A DNA stretch of 64,000 nt from CAYQQQ01 sp964420125 (GTDB lineage Bacteria > Actinomycetota > Acidimicrobiia > Acidimicrobiales > Microtrichaceae). The stretch's first letter is position 1, and each line of letters starts with the position of its first letter. Of the stretch, positions 53,154 to 60,934 are shown in pieces. The stretch is from assembly GCA_964420125.1 (NCBI GenBank), contig CAYQQQ010000003.1, positions 62,001-126,000 on the forward strand, given 5' to 3'. The position numbers and the translations under genes are program-made. Below the pieces are notes generated by a model. That model was not told the DNA's origin. It did not search any database and saw only the letters and a list, made by a program, of their open reading frames with translations.

Positions 53154-53834
53154 ATGACCCGAGCCAACGTGAACGTCGACCCACCGCGCCCACCGCAGTT
53201 CCCCGACCACCCGCCGGTGCCGGTGGTCGACGAGGGATCGCCGACCCCCGGTGGGTCCGGGACCGCCGGGGGCACCCCGCCACAGGCGGAGGTCGGCTCG
53301 CCGAGGGCGCCGGTGTGGCTGGTGGCCACCGTCCTCGTGGTCGTGGCGATGGCCCTGGTGCTGGGGGCCTCGGCGCAGTGGATGCGGGGTGACGGGGGAC
53401 CGACCACCACGACGGCGGGGTTCCTCCCCCTGGAGGAGCTCCCCTCCGCCGAGGGCGGGCTGGTCGCCGCCCCCCGGGATCCCCCGGAGGACGCAGACTG
53501 GTCGGAGGAGCGGATCCGGGAGGCGTTCGACGTGGCCTTCGACGAGTCGGTGGACCCTGCCGTCTGGTACGAGGTGGTCGACGCCCCTCGGATCACCGTC
53601 GAGCAGCTGCTGGCGCTCTCGGCGAGCTGCGGCCCGGTGTCGCCCCTGGTCGAGTCGGTGGACTTCACCTCTCCCGACGACGCCTTCGTGAGGTTCCGCC
53701 TGGTGGGCTCCCAGGTGTCGGGTGCGGACGCCGTCGAGTTCACCGGCGGTGCGGTACGGCGCGACGGGACATGGAAGGTCACCGGGTACACCTTCGACGC
53801 GGTCACCGGCCTGGCCGACCCGGCCTGCGGGTGA
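53154..53834 (+). CDS. single-pass anchored extracytoplasmic protein, unknown function
   Basis: A 226-aa protein with a Pro/Gly-rich 50-residue cytoplasmic head, one transmembrane helix (about 55-75, PVWLVATVLVVVAMALVLGASA) and a 150-residue outer domain. The outer domain has Cys in SASCGPV and the last residues DPACG, probably a disulphide, and a late VRFRLVGSQVSG...GGAVRRDGTWKVTGYTF strand pattern like low-complexity NTF2/SnoaL-type or Mce-associated folds. No function can be stated. The start ATG at 53154 is the only in-frame candidate near the head; no clear ribosome site. Confidence 0.6.
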   Translation: MTRANVNVDPPRPPQFPDHPPVPVVDEGSPTPGGSGTAGGTPPQAEVGSPRAPVWLVATVLVVVAMALVLGASAQWMRGDGGPTTTTAGFLPLEELPSAEGGLVAAPRDPPEDADWSEERIREAFDVAFDESVDPAVWYEVVDAPRITVEQLLALSASCGPVSPLVESVDFTSPDDAFVRFRLVGSQVSGADAVEFTGGAVRRDGTWKVTGYTFDAVTGLADPACG

Positions 53835-53914
53835 GCGCGTCGGTGGTCCGGGGCGGTCGCCTCGTGGTGCGGCGCCACGGCCGACACGTTTCGCTCCGCT
53901 CGCGCCGCGGATGT

Positions 53915-53920
53915 CAGGCT
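53915..53920 (+). promoter_or_regulatory. -10-like box CAGGCT before bioB
   Basis: CAGGCT + GTCGACC + GTG 53928. This matches the arrangement upstream of 13055. Confidence 0.35.
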
Positions 53921-53927
53921 GTCGACC

Positions 53928-55109
53928 GTGACCGACGTGATCGAACCGTCCGTGGCCGCTGCGCCGCCGGCATCGCTGCCGGGCGCCACCCCCGTCGAGC
54001 CGGTGGCCGACCTGCTGGAGCGCTGCGAGTCGGCGGCCCGTGAGGGCAGGTGTCCGGAGCGATCGGACGCCCTGGCGGTGCTGCGCCTCTCCGATGCCGA
54101 CACGCTGGCGGCGGTGGCGGCCGCCGGCAGGCTGCGACGCGCGGCGTTCGGCAACCTCGTGAAGCTCAACTTCCTGGTCAACGTCCGCTCCGGGCTGTGC
54201 GCCGAGGACTGCGGGTACTGCTCGCAGCGGCGCGGCAGCGAGACCGGGATCCTCACCTACAACTCGGTGGGCGCGGACGTGGTCGCCGACGCCGCCGAGC
54301 GCGCGGCTCGGGCCGGAGCGGCGAGGGTCTGCCTGGTGTCCTCCGGGCGCGGACCGAGCGACCGCGACGTCGAGCACATCGCCGAGTCGGTGATGGCCGT
54401 ACGGGACGCCCACCCGGCACTGGAGGTGTGCGCCTGCCTGGGGATCCTCGCCGACGGGCAGGCCGAGCGGCTGGCCGAGGCCGGGGTGGACGCCTACAAC
54501 CACAACCTCAACACCTCCGAGGCCCGCTACGGCGAGATCTGCTCCACCCACGACTTCTCGGACCGCGTGGCCACCGTCGAGTCGGCCAAGGCCGCCGGGC
54601 TCATGTCGTGCTCGGGCGTGCTGTTCGGCATGGGAGAGCAGGACGGGGACGTCGTGGAGGTGGCCACCGCGCTGCGGGCACTCGATCCCGACTCGGTGCC
54701 GATCAACTTCCTGATCCCGGTGGACGGAACCCCGATGCAGGGCACCTGGGAGCTGACGCCGCAGCGGTGCCTCCGGATCCTGGCGCTGTTCCGGTTCTTC
54801 TTCCCCACCACCGAGATCCGCATCGCCGGGGGACGGGAGGTGCACCTGCGCACGGTGCAGGGCCTGGGCCTGGAGGTCGCCAACTCCATCTTCCTGGGCG
54901 ACTACCTGACCACCGAGGGACAAGCGGCGCAGGCCGACCTCCAGATGCTGGCCGACTGGGGCTTCGAACCCGTGGAGCTGCCCGAGCACCCCCACGCACC
55001 CGCCCCGACGGCTGCGGAGGACGGGGAGCCGCCGCTGGACGCCGCGGCCCGACCGGAGGTCGTCCTGCGACGTCGCGGCGTGGGAACGGAGCTCCCGCCG
55101 AACGTCTGA
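53928..55109 (+). CDS. bioB: biotin synthase
   Basis: A 393-aa radical-SAM enzyme that inserts sulphur into dethiobiotin. The SAM-cluster cysteines are C91, C95 and C98 in LCAEDCGYCSQR; other blocks are KLNFLVNVRSG, VCACLGILADGQAERLAEAGVDAYNHNLNTS, SGVLFGMGE and INFLIPVDGTPM. The N-terminus is about 35 residues longer and the C-terminus about 45 residues longer (acidic, Pro-rich) than Escherichia coli BioB. No bioA/D/F follows, so biotin genes are dispersed. GTG 53928 has no Shine-Dalgarno. Confidence 0.94.
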   Translation: MTDVIEPSVAAAPPASLPGATPVEPVADLLERCESAAREGRCPERSDALAVLRLSDADTLAAVAAAGRLRRAAFGNLVKLNFLVNVRSGLCAEDCGYCSQRRGSETGILTYNSVGADVVADAAERAARAGAARVCLVSSGRGPSDRDVEHIAESVMAVRDAHPALEVCACLGILADGQAERLAEAGVDAYNHNLNTSEARYGEICSTHDFSDRVATVESAKAAGLMSCSGVLFGMGEQDGDVVEVATALRALDPDSVPINFLIPVDGTPMQGTWELTPQRCLRILALFRFFFPTTEIRIAGGREVHLRTVQGLGLEVANSIFLGDYLTTEGQAAQADLQMLADWGFEPVELPEHPHAPAPTAAEDGEPPLDAAARPEVVLRRRGVGTELPPNV

Positions 55110-55187
55110 TCCGTCCCGCCGGGGAGCCGCTCGGGCGCCCGTCGCGGCACGTCCAGCGAAGTGCGCTGCATCAGAGGGCGCGTCCCG

Positions 55188-55193
55188 TAGGCT
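55188..55193 (+). promoter_or_regulatory. -10 box TAGGCT before the DUF2207-lemA pair
   Basis: TAGGCT is followed after 7 nt by a GTG at 55201 that opens a short upstream frame rather than the main gene. Confidence 0.5.
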
Positions 55194-55200
55194 CGCTGGA

Positions 55201-55236
55201 GTGCTGAACGCTGCCGTGCCGGGACCAGGGTCGTGA
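55201..55236 (+). CDS. possible leaderless 11-codon upstream ORF
   Basis: GTG 55201, 7 nt after TAGGCT, opens VLNAAVPGPGS and stops at TGA 55234-55236. This TGA overlaps the GTG start of the DUF2207 gene at 55233 (GTGA). Ribosomes finishing the short peptide could re-initiate on the main gene, which has no strong ribosome site of its own. Existence of the peptide is inferred from spacing only. Confidence 0.4.
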   Translation: MLNAAVPGPGS

Positions 55237-56960
55237 GGGGTCGGGTCGGGCGCACCTTCGGCGCCATCGTGTTCGCGCTCACTGCGGCGGGTCTGGCGGC
55301 ATACACGCTGCTCGGCCCCTCGGTCCCCACGACCGAGGACGTGGAGGTCTCCACCATCGAGGCCTACGACGTGGACATGGTGCTCAACGAGGACGGCACG
55401 CTCTACCTCGACGAGTCGATCACCGTGAACTTCCCCATCTCGCGCCACGGCATCTTCCGCATCTTCGACACGGCCGATCCCCGTCGGAACCTCGAGCACC
55501 CGGTGGAGGCGCTGTCGGTGACCCGCGACGGGGCCAGCGAGCCCTGGATGTGGAACGACTCGGCGGAGGGCACCCAGACGGCGCGGATCGGCAGCCCTGC
55601 GGTGCTCGTCATGCCGGGCGACTACACCTACCGCCTGATCTCCACCACCCGGGACGTGCTGGAGCCCAAGGTCGTGAACGGCAAGGAGGACCCCGACGTC
55701 ACCTGGTTCTGGTGGGACGTCATCGGCGACGGCTGGCGCATGCCCATGGAGAACGTGCAGGTCGACCTCTCCCTGCCGGCGGCGCCGCTGGAGGTGGAGT
55801 GCGTGATGGGGGAGAGCACCCCGTGCGAGGCCTCGGTGGACGGCACCTTCGTGCGGGTGCAGGTGGCCTCCCTGCAGCCGAAGGAGCCCGTGACGCTGCG
55901 CGTCGCCCTGCCCTCCGGCGAGGTGCCACCCAACGAGGCCGATGCCTCCCCTGTGCCGCTGGGGGTGGGTGCCGGTGTGATGGCCGCCGGCCTTGGAGCG
56001 CTGGGCCTGGTGGCGACCCGCGAGCGCAAGCCGGGCTTCCCGGTGCTCTACGAGCCGCCGGCGGGAGTTCGACCTGCCGTCGGCGTGCGGGTGCTGGAGG
56101 AGCGACGCTCGTCCGAGGAGCTCCAGGCCACCCTGTTCGACCTGGGCGAGCGCGGGGTGATCCGCCTCGAGCGCAGTGCCGACGACACGTGGAACGTCGA
56201 CCTCGTCGCACCGCCCTCCCGGGAGAACTGCGAGACCTGGGAGTCGGACATGCTCTACAAGCTGGGGCTCCAGGCCGAGGGGAACCGCTTCGAGGTGCGG
56301 CGCACGATCGGCTCCGGGAAGATGGTGAGCGCGGCCACCCTCACCCTGGCATCCGGCCTCGAGGGGGCGGTCGCCCCGTACCTCCAGCGCTCCACCGTCG
56401 GCGGGCTGTACCGAGCAGCGGCATGGCTGTGCTGGCTCGGTCTGGCGGTGATGGGAGGGTTCCACCTCTTCGGGGGATGGGACGCACCGGTGCTGCTCGT
56501 CGCCGTGGTGGGCGGGTTCGCCCTCGGAGCCTCGGTGCTGGCGGTGGACTCCGGACGCAGCACCACCCGCACCGCCACGGGCCGCGACGTCTGGTCGCGC
56601 ACCGGGGGGTTCGCCCGCTTCTTGAGCACCGACTCCAGCGAATCCCGATTCGATGCCGCCGCCCACCTGGACTGGTACCCGAAGTACCTGCCGTGGGCGA
56701 TCGCGCTCGGCGTGGGCGAGGAGTGGGCCCGCCGCTACCAGGTGCAGGGGATCACCGAACCCGAGGTGCCCTACGTCGTCGGGTGGGGGTACGGCCACGG
56801 CACGCACCACGACGGGTTCTCCGGCTTCCACGACTCCTTCAACGGCGCCATCTCGGCCGCCAGCGCCACCTACGCCGCCTCCCAGTCCTCCAGCAGCAGC
56901 GGCGGTGGCGGCTTCTCCGGTGGCTCCGGAGGCGGCGGTGGGGGAGGCGGCTCGTGGTGA
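55233..56960 (+). CDS. DUF2207 membrane protein
   Basis: A 575-aa protein with an N-terminal signal/anchor (AIVFALTAAGLAAYTLLG), an extracytoplasmic DUF2207 beta domain (about 40-230: YDVDMVLNEDGTLYLDESITVNFPISRHGIFRIFDT), a transmembrane helix (about 245-263), a cytoplasmic part, two more helices (about 390-430) and a Gly/Ser-rich tail ending GGGGGGGGSW. That tail is characteristic of the family. DUF2207 proteins are often encoded with LemA and are of unknown function, probably membrane-stress related. Followed 49 bp on by lemA, the reverse of the commoner lemA-first order. Start overlaps a short upstream frame. Confidence 0.85.
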   Translation: MRGRVGRTFGAIVFALTAAGLAAYTLLGPSVPTTEDVEVSTIEAYDVDMVLNEDGTLYLDESITVNFPISRHGIFRIFDTADPRRNLEHPVEALSVTRDGASEPWMWNDSAEGTQTARIGSPAVLVMPGDYTYRLISTTRDVLEPKVVNGKEDPDVTWFWWDVIGDGWRMPMENVQVDLSLPAAPLEVECVMGESTPCEASVDGTFVRVQVASLQPKEPVTLRVALPSGEVPPNEADASPVPLGVGAGVMAAGLGALGLVATRERKPGFPVLYEPPAGVRPAVGVRVLEERRSSEELQATLFDLGERGVIRLERSADDTWNVDLVAPPSRENCETWESDMLYKLGLQAEGNRFEVRRTIGSGKMVSAATLTLASGLEGAVAPYLQRSTVGGLYRAAAWLCWLGLAVMGGFHLFGGWDAPVLLVAVVGGFALGASVLAVDSGRSTTRTATGRDVWSRTGGFARFLSTDSSESRFDAAAHLDWYPKYLPWAIALGVGEEWARRYQVQGITEPEVPYVVGWGYGHGTHHDGFSGFHDSFNGAISAASATYAASQSSSSSGGGGFSGGSGGGGGGGGSW

Positions 56961-57009
56961 GCGCTCACAGCCCGCGACCGCGGGCCGCTCGACGACCTTG
57001 GAGGTCACC

Positions 57010-57606
57010 GTGTTCATCGTCGTGATCATCGTGGTGGTGCTGGTGGTGGCCCTCGGCCTCCTCGTCGTCACCGCCCTCAACCGGCTGCGCAGCCAGTCGG
57101 TGCTGGTGGAGGAGGCGGCGGCGGGGATCGACGTGCAGCTCACCCGCCGAGCCGAGCTCATCCCGAACCTCGTGGAGACGGTGAAGGGGTACATGGGCCA
57201 CGAGCGCCAGACCCTGGAGGCGGTCACCGCCGCGCGCGCTGCGGCCGGCTCGGCCTCCAGCATGCAGGAGAAGGCGGCTGCGGACGCGCAGATGCGCACC
57301 GCGCTGGCGAACCTCTTCGCAGTGGCGGAGGCCTATCCCGACCTGAAGGCCTCGACCAACTTCCAGCAGCTCCAGGGCGAGCTCACCCGCACCGAGGACC
57401 AGCTGGCCTTCGCCCGCCAGTACTACAACGACGCCGCGTCCACCCTGAACCGCTCGATGGTGACCATCCCCTGGTCGCTGTTCGTGGGGATGGCGGGGGT
57501 GTCGAAGGCCCCCTTCTACGACGCCCCTTCCGGCAACGAGGCGCCACCGCAGGTCGACTTCGGCTCCGGTGGCCCCACGTCTGGCGCCGGACCGTCACCC
57601 GGCTGA
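57010..57606 (+). CDS. lemA: LemA family protein
   Basis: A 198-aa protein with one N-terminal transmembrane helix (VFIVVIIVVVLVVALGLLVV) and a helical outer or inner domain. RRAELIPNLVETVKGYMGHERQTLEAVTAARAAA and AYPDLKASTNFQQLQGELTRTEDQLAFARQYYNDAASTLN are the LemA hallmarks. The C-terminus is Gly/Pro/Ser-rich. GGAGGT precedes GTG 57010 by 4 nt. It forms an operon with the DUF2207 gene. Confidence 0.9.
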   Translation: MFIVVIIVVVLVVALGLLVVTALNRLRSQSVLVEEAAAGIDVQLTRRAELIPNLVETVKGYMGHERQTLEAVTAARAAAGSASSMQEKAAADAQMRTALANLFAVAEAYPDLKASTNFQQLQGELTRTEDQLAFARQYYNDAASTLNRSMVTIPWSLFVGMAGVSKAPFYDAPSGNEAPPQVDFGSGGPTSGAGPSPG

Positions 57607-57664
57607 CCCGCGGCTGGCCCGGCGCGATCGCGCTCGCGGCGGGGCCCCGCCCGTCCCCGACCGA

Positions 57665-57684
57665 CCGGTGTGGGACCACACCGG
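57665..57684. terminator. 9-bp inverted repeat after lemA
   Basis: CCGGTGTGG-GA-CCACACCGG is a perfect inverted repeat in the 194-bp gap after lemA. As RNA it forms an 8-bp stem with a GGAC loop but lacks a T tract; as DNA it could be an operator for the next gene. Confidence 0.45.
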
Positions 57685-57761
57685 CGAGGCGGACACCTGC
57701 CAGTTGGCGCGGAGGGGGGGGCGGACACCCATGCCGGTGGCGACGCGTCGATGAACGACGT

Positions 57762-57767
57762 TAAGGT
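57762..57767 (+). promoter_or_regulatory. -10 box TAAGGT of the FAD enzyme gene
   Basis: TAAGGT precedes ATG 57801 by 33 nt; the start has its own GGGGGGAG ribosome site, so this is a leadered transcript. Confidence 0.4.
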
Positions 57768-57800
57768 GAGCGCCGCTCGGCGGAACCTCGGGGGGAGCAG

Positions 57801-59456
57801 ATGGAACGCAGGGACTTCTTCCGTGCCGGGGGCGTGGCGGCCGCAGCGGCGCTGGCTCTCCCCGGTGCGGGTTGCGCGCCACCGGTGCCCGGCGGCCCTG
57901 CACCGGCCGATCCGCTCGACCTGCTCTGGCCCCCGGACGCCCGCCGCCGGATCGTCCTGCGCCACCCTCGCAACCCGGACATGCCGCCCGTGCTCGAGCC
58001 CCGGCGGTCTCGCAGCGCGCTGGTCGTGGGCGGTGGCATCGCCGGGCTGTCGGCCGCGCTGGAGCTGGCCGAGCGCGGCTACCGGGTGACGCTCCGGGAG
58101 GCATCGGAGGGCTTCGGCGGTCGTCTCGCCACCAGAGACCTCGACCCCGGCCTGGGTCAGAGCTTCCGGGTGGAGCACGGGCTTCACATGTGGTTCGACA
58201 ACTACCGGACCTTCGCCGACATCCTCCACCGGCTCGACACCCACCGTCTGTTCCGGCCCTACGAGGTGGTCAACTTCCACTTCCGGCACTACCGCCCCGA
58301 AGCCCTCCAGTCGACGCCGAAGGTCTTCCCCCTGAACCTCGCGGGGATCGTGGACCGCTCTCCCAACCTCGACTGGGGGGACATCGCAGGCAGCATGGGG
58401 ATCCTGCCCGACGTGATGGGGTTCCGCTTCGGAGGGCTGCACGACCGGCTCGACCACCTCACCTTCTTCGAGTGGATGGACCGGGTGCGGGTCAGCACCC
58501 GGTTCCGGGACGTGATCTTCCAGCCCGCCGCTCACGTCACCCTGAACCGCGAGGACGAGCTCTCCGCCGCGGAGATGCTCCTCTACATGCACATGTACTT
58601 CACCTCACAGCCCTACGCCTTCGACCGGATCATCCCGACGGTCGACCACGGGACCGCGGTGATCGACCCGTGGGTCGCCCGACTGCGGAGCCTCGGCGCC
58701 ACCGTGTCCTCTGCTGCGCCTGTGGCCGGGCTCCGGGTCGAGGGCGACCGCGTGGTGGGACTCGTTGGTGAGTCCGACACCTACGACTGGGTCGTGCTGG
58801 GAGTGGACGTCCCCGGGGCGAAGGCCGTGCTCGGCGGCTCCACCACCGACGCGGCGGGGGCACCGGCGCTCTCCGCGCTGCAGGACCGGATCGCCCACAT
58901 GGAGGTGGCCCCGACCTACCGGATCCTTCGGATGTGGTTCGACCGCCAGCTGGATCCCTCCCGGCCCGACGTGATCGAGACCCCTCAGCACGCCCCGGTG
59001 GCGCTGGTCTGCCAGTACCACCAGCTGGAGGAGGAGTCGAGGCTCTGGGCACAGGCCACCGGTGGGTCGGTCGTCGAGCTCCACCTGTACTCCCTCGAGG
59101 GGCCGGTGGCCTCGGCTCCCGACGACGAGGTGTGGTCGCTGATCGCGCCCACCGTGCACGAGATCGTGCCCGAGCTGGCGGGGGCGGCGGTGTTGGGGTG
59201 GACGATCGGCAGCTACGACAACTTCTCGTCCTTCGCCGCCGGGCTCGCCGCCCATCGGCCGTTCCCGGACACGGCCATCCGTGAGGGCCTCTCCAACCTG
59301 CTCCTGGCCGGCGACTGGATCAGCGCTCCGGTGCCGAGCGCCCTCATGGAGCGCTCGGTGCTGACGGGTCGCCTCGCCGCCAACGAGTGCCTCGTGGTCG
59401 ACGGCGTGCGCGAGGCCGGCTACAGCCACATCAGCCCGACGGGCCCCGCCACCTGA
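57801..59456 (+). CDS. exported FAD-dependent desaturase/amine-oxidase-like enzyme (Tat lipoprotein)
   Basis: A 551-aa flavoprotein related to phytoene/zeta-carotene desaturases and squalene-associated FAD desaturases. The start MERRDFFRAGGVAAAAALALPGAGC has a twin-arginine motif (RRDFFR) and a lipobox Cys at 25, so it should be folded with FAD in the cytoplasm, exported by Tat and lipid-anchored. SALVVGGGIAGLSAALELAERGYRVTLREASEGFGGRLAT (about 72-110) binds FAD; the C-terminal LLLAGDWISAPVPSALMERSVLTGRLAANE completes the site. Export is uncommon for this fold. Substrate unknown; a lipid or isoprenoid at the outer face is possible. Confidence 0.85.
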   Translation: MERRDFFRAGGVAAAAALALPGAGCAPPVPGGPAPADPLDLLWPPDARRRIVLRHPRNPDMPPVLEPRRSRSALVVGGGIAGLSAALELAERGYRVTLREASEGFGGRLATRDLDPGLGQSFRVEHGLHMWFDNYRTFADILHRLDTHRLFRPYEVVNFHFRHYRPEALQSTPKVFPLNLAGIVDRSPNLDWGDIAGSMGILPDVMGFRFGGLHDRLDHLTFFEWMDRVRVSTRFRDVIFQPAAHVTLNREDELSAAEMLLYMHMYFTSQPYAFDRIIPTVDHGTAVIDPWVARLRSLGATVSSAAPVAGLRVEGDRVVGLVGESDTYDWVVLGVDVPGAKAVLGGSTTDAAGAPALSALQDRIAHMEVAPTYRILRMWFDRQLDPSRPDVIETPQHAPVALVCQYHQLEEESRLWAQATGGSVVELHLYSLEGPVASAPDDEVWSLIAPTVHEIVPELAGAAVLGWTIGSYDNFSSFAAGLAAHRPFPDTAIREGLSNLLLAGDWISAPVPSALMERSVLTGRLAANECLVVDGVREAGYSHISPTGPAT

Positions 59457-59554
59457 AGGGGGCGCGCTCCGGGCGCGCGCCGACGACCACGGTCGACTCC
59501 GATGTCGTCGGCCACCCCGCTGCCGTACTACGGTCGGGGGTGGAGGTGGATGTC

Positions 59555-59824
59555 ATGATCCCGGTCGTCGTCGTCTGGGCGGGTGCAGCGGTCCTGTCCG
59601 CCGCGCTCGTGGCGGTGCGGGTCCTGGCCCGGGCGCGCGCCGGACTCGGTGGCTGCCTGCCCGAGCCCGCCGCTACCCTTTCGCAGGGGCAGCCGACGCC
59701 CCGAGCGGGGGAGCGAACCGGCGATGACCATCCTGGCCATGTCCGAGGTGCAGCTGTTCGCCGCGGTGTCTGCCGCGCTGGCCGTCGCCCTCGGTCTGGC
59801 GCTGGGACTGCTCCTGCGCCATGA
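59555..59824 (+). CDS. possible small membrane peptide overlapping the phosphoesterase start
   Basis: ATG 59555 is 5 nt after GGAGGTGG, the strongest ribosome site in this gap, with TACGGT (59528-59533) as -10. The frame opens MIPVVVVWAGAAVLSAALVAV, a transmembrane-like segment, then basic residues. The last 35 codons overlap the phosphoesterase gene in another frame and look like shadow sequence. It may be a real short gene with a missed stop, or a remnant. Confidence 0.3.
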   Translation: MIPVVVVWAGAAVLSAALVAVRVLARARAGLGGCLPEPAATLSQGQPTPRAGERTGDDHPGHVRGAAVRRGVCRAGRRPRSGAGTAPAP

Positions 59825-60893
59825 CCTCCGCGCCGGGCGCCCGCTCGGCTCGGCGCTGCTCCGGGCGGGCCTGGTCGGGGCCCCCCTCGCCTGCCTGGTG
59901 GCGGTCGGCGCCCACCTGAACGGCGCAGGCTTCTTCGGGGCGATCCACTGGCTCTACCTGGCGGTGGTGGTGGCGCTTCCCATCGTCGGAGTGCTCCTCG
60001 TCCTGCCGCTGCGGGGTCGTCGCGGCCAGGAAGCAGGGCCGGCGCCGCGTCCACGTGGCCGGGTCGTGCTGGGTGCGGTGCTGATGGTGCCCGCGCTGCT
60101 CGGGTGGTGGGCGACCCACGTCGAGCCGGGCCGGCTGCGGGTGGATCGGGCCGAGCTCGCGCTCCCCTCCGCACGCACGGGGAGCGAGCCGTTGCGCATC
60201 GGTGTCCTCTCGGATCTGCAGACCACCCACGCTGGCTCCCACGAGACCGAGGTGGTCGACCGGCTGGTGGCCGAGCGCCTCGACGTGATCCTGGTGCCCG
60301 GGGATGTGCTGCAGGCCCCGGCCGAGGACGGGCTGCGCGCCGTGCCCGGCTTGCGCGCGCTGTTCGCCAGGCTGGCCGCTTCGGCTCCGGTGCTGGTCGT
60401 GCGGGGCCACGTGGACTCCGACGAGGAGCTCCAGGCCATCACCGAGGGCACCGGCGCTCGACTGGTGACCGATGACGTGATCGAGCTCGACGTCGGGGAC
60501 CGGAGGCTCGTGGTCGGCGGCGTGTCCGTGGAGCACGAGAGCGCGCGTGGCCGGGCGACGATCGCCGAGCTGGCGGCGGCCGGCGCCGCGGATCCACGGG
60601 TCACGACCATCCTGGTCTCCCACGTGCCAGATGTCGCCATGTCGCTGCCCTCCGGGTCGCCGATCGACCTCGTGGTCGCCGGTCACACCCACGGTGGCCA
60701 GGTGTCGCTGCCGTTCGTCGGTCCGCTGCTGACCGCCAGCCACGTACCTCAGGAGGTGGCCGCCGGCGGGTTGCACGAGCTGGGCGGAGTTCCGCTCTAC
60801 GTCTCCGGCGGCGCAGGTCTGGAGCGCGGGTTCGCGCCCCAGGTCCGCTTCGGCGTCCGGCCATCGGTGGGGGTGGTCACGCTGACGGGGTGA
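59724..60893 (+). CDS. membrane metallophosphoesterase with altered metal motifs
   Basis: A 389-aa protein with three or four N-terminal hydrophobic segments (about 8-120) and a calcineurin-like phosphoesterase domain. Metal motifs are GVLSDLQTTH (normally DLH), VPGDVLQ, VVRGHVDSDEE (normally GNHD), ILVSHVPD and VVAGHTHGGQV. Thus two usual ligand positions are changed (H to Q and N to H), while the late H and GHTH are kept. Activity may be modified or reduced. Relatives include YaeI/YkuE-type lipid phosphoesterases. ATG 59724 and ATG 59739 are both possible; TACCCT (59674-59679) is a plausible -10. Confidence 0.8.
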   Translation: MTILAMSEVQLFAAVSAALAVALGLALGLLLRHDLRAGRPLGSALLRAGLVGAPLACLVAVGAHLNGAGFFGAIHWLYLAVVVALPIVGVLLVLPLRGRRGQEAGPAPRPRGRVVLGAVLMVPALLGWWATHVEPGRLRVDRAELALPSARTGSEPLRIGVLSDLQTTHAGSHETEVVDRLVAERLDVILVPGDVLQAPAEDGLRAVPGLRALFARLAASAPVLVVRGHVDSDEELQAITEGTGARLVTDDVIELDVGDRRLVVGGVSVEHESARGRATIAELAAAGAADPRVTTILVSHVPDVAMSLPSGSPIDLVVAGHTHGGQVSLPFVGPLLTASHVPQEVAAGGLHELGGVPLYVSGGAGLERGFAPQVRFGVRPSVGVVTLTG

Positions 60894-60934
60894 CCACCCC
60901 GGGCACGCTCTGCGCCCTGCTCGCCGCGAGGAGC

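Noticed and set aside
52254..57299. Very long open frame (about 1680 codons) on the minus strand opposite putA, bioB and the DUF2207 gene
   Set aside because: Typical GC-rich shadow: His/Arg/Gly-rich, no recognisable domains, and opposite strand genes have full family motifs. Only its last part near 52319-52984, in another frame, is a real gene (AhpD-like).
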